From: a virus
IMG/VR virus record: IMGVR_UViG_3300000325_000003
Location: 1-62,831 of that record
Reading direction: 5' to 3' (one strand)
Length of the DNA: 62,831 bases
Each line of letters opens with the position of its first letter. The stretch's first letter is position 1. Positions 49,988-56,452 of the stretch are shown here, one piece after another. Under the pieces are notes generated by a model. The model ran no database searches, was not told the origin of the DNA, and saw only the letters and a program-made list of their open reading frames with translations. The translations under genes and the position numbers were made by a program.

Positions 49988-50497
49988 TTAAGAGAGAGCC
50001 TTATATAGCTTCTCCCATTGACGAACCTTTGAGTCCTCTATCGATGAGAGCATATTGAACACCTCCCAATAGCGTAAGGTGTCATCATAATCCTCTCTCC
50101 TAGAGGTTTTCTCGTTTAATAGACCCTCTACCCTACGCACAAGTATTTCTTTGCGTGTAGGGTCTTCATAGGTGTCCTCAAAGATGTCCTTCTTAGGTTC
50201 GTACTTCCACACCTCAAGCCCATACTTACGCTCTAAGGCTGTGCAAGCTCTACCAAAGTCGAGACCCTCTTTCTCCATAACCGTTGCGATGGAGTCTCGT
50301 ACCTTACCACAAGCGAAACAGAACCATGTGTTAGTCTCTGGGTAAACACGGGCAGAAGGTGCATTATCTGAACCATCTCCATGTAGATCACAACGGAACT
50401 GTTGTTGGTGATCTCGACCATGTACATCATAGTTGTAGGCACTCAAGACAGACAGGATGGGGATCTTTTCTTTAATCCTATCTGCTCTCTTGCTCAT
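49988..50497 (-). CDS. Stand-alone primase-type CHC2 zinc-binding domain protein
   Basis: 169 residues. F-R-C-D-L-H-G-D-G-S-D-N-A-P-S-A-R-V then F-C-F-A-C-G-K is the C-x2-H / C-x2-C zinc ribbon of DnaG-type primases. In full-length primases it is followed by TOPRIM and helicase-binding regions, which are absent here. The C-terminal half is helical and basic. It may bind DNA templates and supply the zinc function to a host or phage primase. Coupled (ATGA) to the upstream membrane-protein gene. Confidence 0.8.
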   Translation of the reverse strand: MSKRADRIKEKIPILSVLSAYNYDVHGRDHQQQFRCDLHGDGSDNAPSARVYPETNTWFCFACGKVRDSIATVMEKEGLDFGRACTALERKYGLEVWKYEPKKDIFEDTYEDPTRKEILVRRVEGLLNEKTSRREDYDDTLRYWEVFNMLSSIEDSKVRQWEKLYKALS

Positions 50498-50727
50498 TTC
50501 GCACCTTTTCTCATCACTCTTCTTAGTGTGCCGTAGCGTTCGTTACTCATACTTTTTATGATACAGTCACCCAACTTTAACTCGGTTGGTGGGGGTTTTT
50601 TATCTACATAGATTGTGAGTTTATTTAACTCACAAATGTGAACCTCCACTATTCGTGTGGAGTTCAAAAAAATCATGTACCCCAATAACGCAATAAATGT
50701 GATTAGTCCTAGTGCGTCATAATTCAT
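50494..50727 (-). CDS. Small single-span membrane protein
   Basis: 77 residues. The N-terminus (L-G-L-I-T-F-I-A-L-L-G-Y-M-I-F-L) is one membrane helix, followed by a small beta domain (V-E-V-H-I-C-E-L, K-P-P-P-T-E-L-K-L-G-D). AAAAGGAGA precedes the ATG. Its stop overlaps the primase-zinc gene start. Function unknown. Confidence 0.5.
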   Translation of the reverse strand: MNYDALGLITFIALLGYMIFLNSTRIVEVHICELNKLTIYVDKKPPPTELKLGDCIIKSMSNERYGTLRRVMRKGAK

Positions 50728-50780
50728 CTCATTCTCCTTTTACTTCGTACTTCTTTAATCAGTTATATATTTTAGGTGAC

Positions 50781-50815
50781 AAAACACCCCGACTCTCCTA
50801 AGAGAAGCCGAAGTG
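50781..50815 (-). terminator. Intrinsic terminator of the minus-strand RNA
   Basis: Minus strand CACTTCGGCTTCTC-TTAG-GAGAGTCGGGGTG followed by TTTTG: a 13-pair stem with wobbles and one bulge and a U-run. It is separate from any gene and closes the 50.8-51.0 kb transcript. Confidence 0.7.
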
Positions 50816-51024
50816 TCGGGCAAGTGAGCTGACCTCGCCAAGCATATCTGAGTCTGCGTAAAGCCCAATCGCGAGAAGAATCTCACATCCTGGCTCAACC
50901 CCCCCTTTTGGGATTGAACCTACGACATGAGGTCAGAATCACTCATATCGACCACTACCCAATCTAGGGAGGTTTACCTTTACAACAGCATAAAGGCTTT
51001 GTCGTGGGTTAGTGGTATCACCCA
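50781..51024 (-). ncRNA. Structured small RNA with its own promoter and terminator
   Basis: A ~245-base transcript unit on the minus strand between a TATAAT promoter and an intrinsic terminator, with no coding frame. Stems: ACCACTA-(A)-CCCA pairs with TGGGTAGTGGT (51005-51016 with 50951-50961); CTGACCTC pairs with GAGGTCAG (50929-50936 with 50829-50836), extended by AGTGA/TCACT; hairpins include CCTTTA/TAAAGG near 50990 and GGTTCAA-TCCC-AAAA-GGGG-TTGAGCC near 50900. A tRNA-like half (CCTCCCT ... AGGGGGG acceptor, D-like arm, GGTTCAATC T-loop) is present but the anticodon arm has a 10-base loop and the T-stem is broken, so it is not a normal tRNA. It may be a tRNA-like or regulatory RNA. Confidence 0.55.
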
Positions 51025-51029
51025 ACTGT

Positions 51030-51053
51030 ATTATACAATAAATAAGGGGTTAC
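51030..51053 (-). promoter_or_regulatory. Promoter of the minus-strand RNA (motif B + TATAAT)
   Basis: Minus strand GTAACCCCTTATTTAT (51053-51038), then TG and TATAAT (51035-51030). A consensus -10 follows the motif directly, and it lies upstream of the structured RNA at 50781-51024. Confidence 0.65.
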
Positions 51054-51057
51054 AGTT

Positions 51058-51072
51058 ATAGTTTATTTATCA
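51058..51072 (+). promoter_or_regulatory. Promoter-like motif A
   Basis: ATAGTTTATTTATCA, 30 bases before the GTG at 51101 and divergent from the motif B promoter next to it. Confidence 0.5.
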
Positions 51073-51100
51073 TCACACAAGGTAAAGTAAAGGGGTCATC

Positions 51101-53455
51101 GTGCAGAATAAAACAAGTAGGATAAGAGTACCTAAACCATTGGTACGAGAGATTGTATCACATATATTCAGCCAAGTAGGTGTCTATAATGACCTCAGTA
51201 TAAGTGTCTCAGTACCATCTCCACCGAGAGTTCATAGGTATCTTGCAGACTTAGACTTGAGAGTGGAGATAATACCTCCGAGTGCGTCTAGGAAGTTAGA
51301 ATTTGAGGCTAAATACGATCCGACTAACTCTGTCATTTATGTAAATCTACCTTATTTAGAGAGTCGCTACGAAGGTAGAGAACTTGAACAATCTCTCTAC
51401 AAAGTAGTCGCTCACGAGCTTGTTCATGTATATCAAATCCTCTATACAAGATCACGAGATAGCGATCCCAATGCAGTAAACCCAACAGCAGGACTTCCTG
51501 GTCTTAGAGAGAGAACTCCACAATATAGGCAAGAAGAAGGCGACATACTTCACCATCGCCTAGACGATAATGAGTTTTACCCACGCTTAGAGGATACGAT
51601 CAATGCTATTAAATTTGTACTAAAGAGGAATCCTGGAAAATTAGTTGAAATAGTCTCTTATGTCTTAGGTGAGTCAAGTCGCCCTGTATATAGGTCTAAG
51701 CATTTAAAAGAGCCTATAGAATGGCTCATAGCTTTAGATAGATACGCACCTAGAAAGTTCATCAAAGCTGTAAGGAAGATTAAGAATGAGTTCCCCGAAA
51801 CAGCTAAACTTACCCGTCAAGCCGATTTCTTTAGACAGGTTAGCCCACCCGATGAACTGAGTACCTTTAGCAATGGCACACCCACGGGTAAAGGTACAGA
51901 TCTTGAAGATAAGGGTGAGGGTTCACAACTGCCTAATGGAGATGGTGCAAGGAACATAGGTCGTCCTAGCCCCGACTCACCGAATCTCAAATCAAGAAAT
52001 CTTGATCGTTCTGAGTCATATGGCAGGAAACCCGCTGAAAAACAAGACTTTGGTTATGTTCATGATAGTGGTAGCGGTAGTGCTAGGGTTATCCCTTATG
52101 ATAGTGGTTTTGCGAACAACTCATCTCCTCTGAGAAAAGCATCCTCCAAAGTTAAACCCATGTTTTTAGGGTCTGACGGGTCAGCGATGGCTTATGATTT
52201 CTACTTTATGCGAGTCGAAAAAGACTACTATTATCACTACACATACAGAGATCGTGCTGATGAGATCATTGAAGATGGACATCTAAGACCTAACTTCTAC
52301 AAAGACCAGCCTGGTGCTAAAGGTGTGTTCGCTATTTCTGGATCTTATGGGCAAGTGGTTACGAGTCTTCAAGTCAGTGGTTCTAGGAAAGAACACATGG
52401 ATAAAATCGTAGCTCTCAAGTTTAAGACTAGAACTGAGCCTAAGTATGGATATCCCGAAGAAGTCATTTGGGATAAGCCTGTGAAACTTATTCGACCAGA
52501 GATTGTGGGCGTTTCAAAAGCAGTATCCGATCTGAACCGAAATGAAGACTTGGGAGAGAACTTCAAGGTGTTTTACGACTTCAAGAAGGCAGTCGAGATC
52601 AAAAAAGAACATGGGAAACCTAACGCTAAGTCTAAAACAGCGTCTATTAGTAGGATAGCTCATCGCTATCTTCAAAGTGCCGCCCAACCAGCTCAAGACT
52701 TGGCAGGTGTCAAAACTTGGGTTGATAAAAACCGACAAGACCAAGTTCAAAACGATACCTCTTCTCCAGATAAATCAAGAGAAGATTATGAAGATGGTAA
52801 GCCACAGAGAGATCGAGTTCTTCCTTTACCAAATGGACACCCCGAAGGTCGAGATGAACAGCGAGTCGGCCCAGGTCAAATAAACTCACCTCCCGATTCT
52901 AGTGGTCAAGGTGGAGCGAACCGTCCAAAGAAAGACCCTAGTGCATTAAATGACCACCCCGATGGAAAAGCGTTACATGAACGACCTAGATCAAGCGGTA
53001 TGCCTGGAGATGAGTATGGACACCCTTATATAGACCAATCCACATCTACGGGATTAAAGCGTAGAGTCATGGCTTCCATTGAGAAAATCTCTTATGTGGG
53101 AGAAGATGACTTTTATGCAGAAGAAGAAGATTTCTATTGGGATATAGAAGATGGTGTGATGGTAAAAAATGCCCTCTTCAGATACAACTTCCGACCCCCA
53201 AGAGGGAATAAGAGACAGCGTTCTCAAAAGGGTCAGGCGAAACGAAAATCTCTAAAGACTAAGCGTAAATATAGAGTAAAATATCGTAGAAACCTCATTA
53301 AGCAAAAGAGGTTATACAAGCGTAAGAAACACAATCCTACTTACAAAAAGTACAAGAAAAACTATGCTAAAAACCCTCAGAAGTACAAGCGTAGACCTGG
53401 TGGTGTCAGCACAGTTAAACAAAAATCTCAAAGAGCAGAAAAAAGGAGAAAGTAA
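51101..53455 (+). CDS. Zincin + ART-like + basic-tail multidomain protein (candidate virion effector)
   Basis: 784 residues, starting at GTG 51101 with AAAGGGG. Residues ~95-205 hold a metallopeptidase-like motif H105-E-L-V-H109 with a later E-D-D-N-E-F that may complete the zinc site. Residues ~370-490 look like an ADP-ribosyltransferase: Y-H379-Y-T381 (the first conserved strand), D-E-I-I-E-D-G-H-L-R-P, K-G-V-F-A-I-S-G and E453-E-V-I-W near the catalytic Glu region. Around 511-524 is K-T-A-S-I-S-R-I-A-H-R-Y-L, like the leader of the HAD-SAK protein. The last ~75 residues are extremely basic (K/R/Y). T4 packages an ADP-ribosyltransferase (Alt) in its head; a similar injected effector is the inference. 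Next to the basic Dps-like gene. Confidence 0.5.
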   Translation: MQNKTSRIRVPKPLVREIVSHIFSQVGVYNDLSISVSVPSPPRVHRYLADLDLRVEIIPPSASRKLEFEAKYDPTNSVIYVNLPYLESRYEGRELEQSLYKVVAHELVHVYQILYTRSRDSDPNAVNPTAGLPGLRERTPQYRQEEGDILHHRLDDNEFYPRLEDTINAIKFVLKRNPGKLVEIVSYVLGESSRPVYRSKHLKEPIEWLIALDRYAPRKFIKAVRKIKNEFPETAKLTRQADFFRQVSPPDELSTFSNGTPTGKGTDLEDKGEGSQLPNGDGARNIGRPSPDSPNLKSRNLDRSESYGRKPAEKQDFGYVHDSGSGSARVIPYDSGFANNSSPLRKASSKVKPMFLGSDGSAMAYDFYFMRVEKDYYYHYTYRDRADEIIEDGHLRPNFYKDQPGAKGVFAISGSYGQVVTSLQVSGSRKEHMDKIVALKFKTRTEPKYGYPEEVIWDKPVKLIRPEIVGVSKAVSDLNRNEDLGENFKVFYDFKKAVEIKKEHGKPNAKSKTASISRIAHRYLQSAAQPAQDLAGVKTWVDKNRQDQVQNDTSSPDKSREDYEDGKPQRDRVLPLPNGHPEGRDEQRVGPGQINSPPDSSGQGGANRPKKDPSALNDHPDGKALHERPRSSGMPGDEYGHPYIDQSTSTGLKRRVMASIEKISYVGEDDFYAEEEDFYWDIEDGVMVKNALFRYNFRPPRGNKRQRSQKGQAKRKSLKTKRKYRVKYRRNLIKQKRLYKRKKHNPTYKKYKKNYAKNPQKYKRRPGGVSTVKQKSQRAEKRRK

Positions 53456-53457
53456 CT

Positions 53458-54522
53458 ATGAGTGATTTCTTATCCGAAGAATTGTTTGCAGAGGAATTAT
53501 CTGCCGAAGAGTTATTAGCTGGTCGAGCTAGACGAAAGACCAAGTATAAAATCAAACGCAGAAGGCGTATGAAAACTAGAACTAAGTCTTTACGCAAGAG
53601 AAACACTAATGTGTCTCAAAAGCGTCAAAACAGAAAGAAGTATAAAAAGCGTATGAAGACGGACTCTAACTACAGGAAAAATCGTAAAGACTATCGTAAG
53701 CAGTACTACAAGAAGAACAAGAGGGGTTCTATCGGGTATAGTTTGCCCTTTGGATTAGAATTCTTATATCAAGGAATACCTGCTTATCTTATGTCTCTTT
53801 CTGAGATGTTTGATGCGGTCAATATCTATGTTGAAGGTGAAACTGCAATCTTAGTTGACCTCAATCATTTCTTAGATAACACTGAATGGTATGAAGAAGA
53901 TGATGCTAACCTTTTCATCGATTTGATAGAGGAATCTTATGCTGTTTTAGAGGAAGATCCAGAGGATGCTTGGTCTGAGTATACCCTTGATGAGCGAGAT
54001 CCCCCTGCCAAGTCTAATATAGATAAGAAATCTTCGAGGGCTACTGATATTTGTGATCGGACAGATAACCTTGCACTTCTTCAGATGCTCCTAGCTGTTC
54101 TTCGTGGTGCTCATTTTGCTCATTGGACTAGTCACTGGCAGGTTAAAGGCTCAAACTTCTATGGTGATCATGAAATGATGGATAACATTTACAGTACCCT
54201 CATTGAAGAAATCGACACCCTTGCAGAGAAGATTGTTGGTACATACGGTGGGGAAGCCGTTAATATGGTCGAACAGTCCCAACTAATGGCTAATCAGCTT
54301 TTACCTCTAGCCGAAGCACATAGCATGAATAACCCTATTCGTAGAGCCTTGCTGATTGAGGAGGGTTTACAGGTCATCTTTAGGAACACTTATGATATGC
54401 TCAAGGAACAAGGCGGTCTTACTTTAGGTATGGACGATTTTATTATGTCTATGGCTAACACACACGAGACTAACCTTTACCTTTTAAGACAGAGATGCGA
54501 TACTCGACCAAAGATTAATTGA
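53458..54522 (+). CDS. Dps/ferritin-like protein with long K/R/Y-rich basic N-terminal region
   Basis: 354 residues. An acidic start (S-E-E-L-F-A-E-E-L-S-A-E-E-L-L-A-G) precedes a strongly basic ~75-residue stretch (K-I-K-R-R-R-R-M-K, R-K-K-Y-K-K-R-M-K) then a ~75-residue acidic middle domain. The C-terminal ~150 residues are Dps-like: A-H-F-A-H-W-T-S-H-W-Q-V-K-G-S-N-F-Y, then H-E-M-M-D and E-E-I-D-T-L-A-E-K, the ferroxidase/DNA-binding signature. Dps proteins form 12-mers that bind DNA and oxidise iron. The basic segment resembles the tail of the neighbouring 784-residue protein. Together they may condense or protect DNA in the capsid or infected cell. Very unusual for a phage. Confidence 0.65.
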   Translation: MSDFLSEELFAEELSAEELLAGRARRKTKYKIKRRRRMKTRTKSLRKRNTNVSQKRQNRKKYKKRMKTDSNYRKNRKDYRKQYYKKNKRGSIGYSLPFGLEFLYQGIPAYLMSLSEMFDAVNIYVEGETAILVDLNHFLDNTEWYEEDDANLFIDLIEESYAVLEEDPEDAWSEYTLDERDPPAKSNIDKKSSRATDICDRTDNLALLQMLLAVLRGAHFAHWTSHWQVKGSNFYGDHEMMDNIYSTLIEEIDTLAEKIVGTYGGEAVNMVEQSQLMANQLLPLAEAHSMNNPIRRALLIEEGLQVIFRNTYDMLKEQGGLTLGMDDFIMSMANTHETNLYLLRQRCDTRPKIN

Positions 54523-54579
54523 TATTATTCATCAGATATTATCGACACTTGGGTGAATCTAAAAAATAAATAAGAAAAG

Positions 54580-54609
54580 TTGGGCGACTTCTTGTGTATA
54601 TCGTATAAG
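54580..54609 (+). promoter_or_regulatory. Sigma-70-like promoter of the SSB gene
   Basis: TTGGGC, an 18-base spacer and TATAAG, followed by the ATG at 54684. It resembles a host promoter with a weak -35. Confidence 0.4.
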
Positions 54610-54683
54610 AGTATGTGAGCAACAGAGCCAATCACTTAGGATGACTCGCTAAAGCTCTTAACCATTTATACAGGAGATCACAC

Positions 54684-55403
54684 ATGAGTGGATTTTCAGA
54701 TTTCAGTCTCGGTTCTCAGTCCCCAATCCTTTCAGGTGGCAAAGTACGATGGAAGCCTCAAAAGGGTAAATTTCGTGTCACTTTTGCCGCTCTTCCAGGT
54801 CTTGAGGAAGAGGATGTTAAGTTTGAGGATAGCAACGGAGATCCTACTAACCCTTCTTTTAAAGGTGGTCGTAGACTTTACGCAAAAGATGTTGGGTACT
54901 TCTTGGATCATGGGCCAGAGTATCAAAAAATCGCAGGCAACCCTTCAAAGACTTCGATTGCTACTACTTTAATCTTTTGGCCTACAGATGCTAACGGTTC
55001 ATTAGATAAGGCTCGTTTCTCCAATGGTGAGTTTGAGATCAAAACTTGGATCTTCTCACTCGACAAGTATCGTCAACTTGAGTCAATCAACACTGAGTTC
55101 CCTTTGAGTCAACATGACATTTCAATCACTGTGACTGACCCTCAGTTCCATAAGATGACCTTTGCACCCTGTAAAGAGTCTTTGTTCAAGACCTTACATG
55201 ATAAGGGATCTGATATGTTCAAGACTTGTATGGAGGCTGTAAAGCCTATCCACGCAAACATCCAGAATGATATCGCTCAAGACCTCACCATTGATCAGAT
55301 TCGTGAGAAGATGAGTGGCTCAGTCGGTTCTCCTACAGGCAAGAGTGGTGGTGGATTCAATTCTAGCTTTGACGCAGATGAGATTCTTGACGGTATGCTC
55401 TAA
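54684..55403 (+). CDS. Single-stranded DNA-binding protein (T4 gp32-like)
   Basis: 239 residues, AGGAGATCACAC before the ATG. The N-terminus is an OB-fold-like domain with aromatic and basic residues (V-R-W-K-P-Q-K-G-K-F-R-V, G-R-R-L-Y-A-K-D-V-G-Y-F, T-L-I-F-W-P). The last ~35 residues are Gly/Ser-rich and end acidic (F-D-A-D-E-I-L-D-G-M-L), the partner-binding tail found on gp32-type SSBs. It coats single strands during replication and recombination. Terminated by the hairpin at 55472. Its last 36 bases are duplicated at 56392-56427 beyond the HAD-tag gene. Confidence 0.8.
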   Translation: MSGFSDFSLGSQSPILSGGKVRWKPQKGKFRVTFAALPGLEEEDVKFEDSNGDPTNPSFKGGRRLYAKDVGYFLDHGPEYQKIAGNPSKTSIATTLIFWPTDANGSLDKARFSNGEFEIKTWIFSLDKYRQLESINTEFPLSQHDISITVTDPQFHKMTFAPCKESLFKTLHDKGSDMFKTCMEAVKPIHANIQNDIAQDLTIDQIREKMSGSVGSPTGKSGGGFNSSFDADEILDGML

Positions 55404-55405
55404 AG
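55370..55405 (+). repeat. Direct repeat copy 1: 3' end of the SSB gene
   Basis: 36 bases covering the last eleven residues (D-A-D-E-I-L-D-G-M-L region) and the stop of the SSB gene. Copy 2 at 56392-56427 is identical by my count. About 986 bases lie between them. Confidence 0.9.
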
Positions 55406-55471
55406 TCCTTGACTTTTTGACTTCGGTCATGGTTGAATATGCTCAATAGCCTTTGATTCATCTAAAGGCTC

Positions 55472-55526
55472 AATGCCCCTTAGACCCCTCATCGCCACAG
55501 AGGGTGTTTAAGGGGCATTACTTTTT
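55472..55526 (+). terminator. Rho-independent terminator after the SSB gene
   Basis: AATGCCCCTTA at 55472-55482 is fully complementary to TAAGGGGCATT at 55509-55519, with an inner CCCTC/GAGGG pair and an ACTTTTT tail. A strong terminator; it lies within the duplicated interval. Confidence 0.85.
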
Positions 55527-55587
55527 GTAGTCCTTTTATAGCCTCTCCTTTGGTGATCTCATTAACCCGAACCAATGGAGAAAAACC
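55527..55587 (+). promoter_or_regulatory. Tag-family upstream leader before the HAD fusion
   Basis: GTAGTCCTTTTATAG, then TGGTGATCTCATTAACC, then CCAATGGAGAAAAACC before the HAD ATG. It matches the leaders of stand-alone tag genes although here a HAD domain precedes the tag. Confidence 0.55.
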
Positions 55588-56352
55588 ATGAGAGCAGTAC
55601 ACATCTACGATTTTGACGGGACTTTATTTAGAACTCCACAAAGACCAAACTGGTATGACAATAACTTGGATGGGGTTTGGCATCAAAACCCATTGAGTTT
55701 TGCAGAACCTTGTCTACCTAAAGGTGAGCGTTGGGTTAAGTCTATTGTTTCAGAAGCTAAGAGAAGCATCGCCTCAAAGGATGTTTACACCATCGTCCTT
55801 ACAGGGCGTAAGACACCTTTTCAAAGAGTAGTTGAGGATCTTTTAAGATCAAAAGGATTAAAGTTTGATGAGGTCATCTTGAAAGACAGAGGAGATACTG
55901 AGTCTTTTAAAAACAGAGTAATAGATCGCCTTATGGCACTGTTTCCTGATGCAGAGATCCACATCTGGGAAGATAGACATAATCATTTAAAAGTATTCAT
56001 GGATCACATCGAGATGAGAGGTGGCGTTGGAATCCCTCACGCAGTACCGCAAAACTACTCGGTGGCTGAATGTTCTGAAGAGGAGTTTAGGGATATGAGA
56101 AGATCAGCATCAGAAACTATTAGAAATCTTGAGCATCGCATTGCTCGACTTGAGGGGTCTAGGACAGCTTCAAGCGATGTTCGTAGAGCTGGCAAGAAAG
56201 TTATTGAAGCAATAGACAAGCTACAGGAAGAGCTTGAGAAGATGCCTTCCTTCAACAGTGATGAGTCTTACTATGAGGATTTAAGAGAGCGTTTTGAGGC
56301 ACTTCACCTTAGCGTCCATAAAGAGGTTCAGTTCATCACAGGTGCTTACTAA
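55588..56352 (+). CDS. HAD-SAK phosphatase fused to a tag and coiled-coil
   Basis: 254 residues. HAD motif I is Y-D8-F-D10-G-T-L-F, motif II L-T-G-R, and motif IV W-E-D near residue 130. The HAD part is a paralogue of the protein at 29580-30176 (shared I-V-S-E-A-K-R-S-I). At residue 170 the tag appears (M-R-R-S-A-S-E-T-I-R-N-L-E-H-R-I-A-R-L-E), followed by a ~60-residue coiled coil ending T-G-A-Y, as in tag protein 3. The whole gene sits between two 36-base copies of the SSB 3' end. A role in RNA-end repair with a targeting tag is inferred. Confidence 0.7.
   Translation: MRAVHIYDFDGTLFRTPQRPNWYDNNLDGVWHQNPLSFAEPCLPKGERWVKSIVSEAKRSIASKDVYTIVLTGRKTPFQRVVEDLLRSKGLKFDEVILKDRGDTESFKNRVIDRLMALFPDAEIHIWEDRHNHLKVFMDHIEMRGGVGIPHAVPQNYSVAECSEEEFRDMRRSASETIRNLEHRIARLEGSRTASSDVRRAGKKVIEAIDKLQEELEKMPSFNSDESYYEDLRERFEALHLSVHKEVQFITGAY
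56095..56352 (+). CDS. Tag-family protein 8: internal start of the HAD fusion
   Basis: In-frame ATG at 56095 with GAGGAG upstream, giving an 85-residue protein that begins exactly with the shared tag and ends in the M-P-S-F and G-A-Y coiled coil. Internal translation is possible but not shown; it resembles the situation at 45879. Confidence 0.4.
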   Translation: MRRSASETIRNLEHRIARLEGSRTASSDVRRAGKKVIEAIDKLQEELEKMPSFNSDESYYEDLRERFEALHLSVHKEVQFITGAY

Positions 56353-56391
56353 GACTTAATCGTCTGAGACTCGAACACAGAGTTATACTGC

Positions 56392-56427
56392 TGACGCAGA
56401 TGAGATTCTTGACGGTATGCTCTAAAG
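56392..56427 (+). repeat. Direct repeat copy 2: orphan 3' end of the SSB gene
   Basis: TGACGCAGATGAGATTCTTG followed by ACGGTATGCTCTAAAG, identical to the SSB 3' end but with no gene body in front of it. It marks the right edge of the inserted HAD-tag module. Confidence 0.9.
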
Positions 56428-56452
56428 AAAAAGTGGGAGTGAAGGGTTACCT

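Noticed and set aside
50885-50990. A conventional tRNA in the structured RNA
   Set aside because: Acceptor and D-like pairings are found but the anticodon arm has a 10-base loop and the T-stem has two mismatches.
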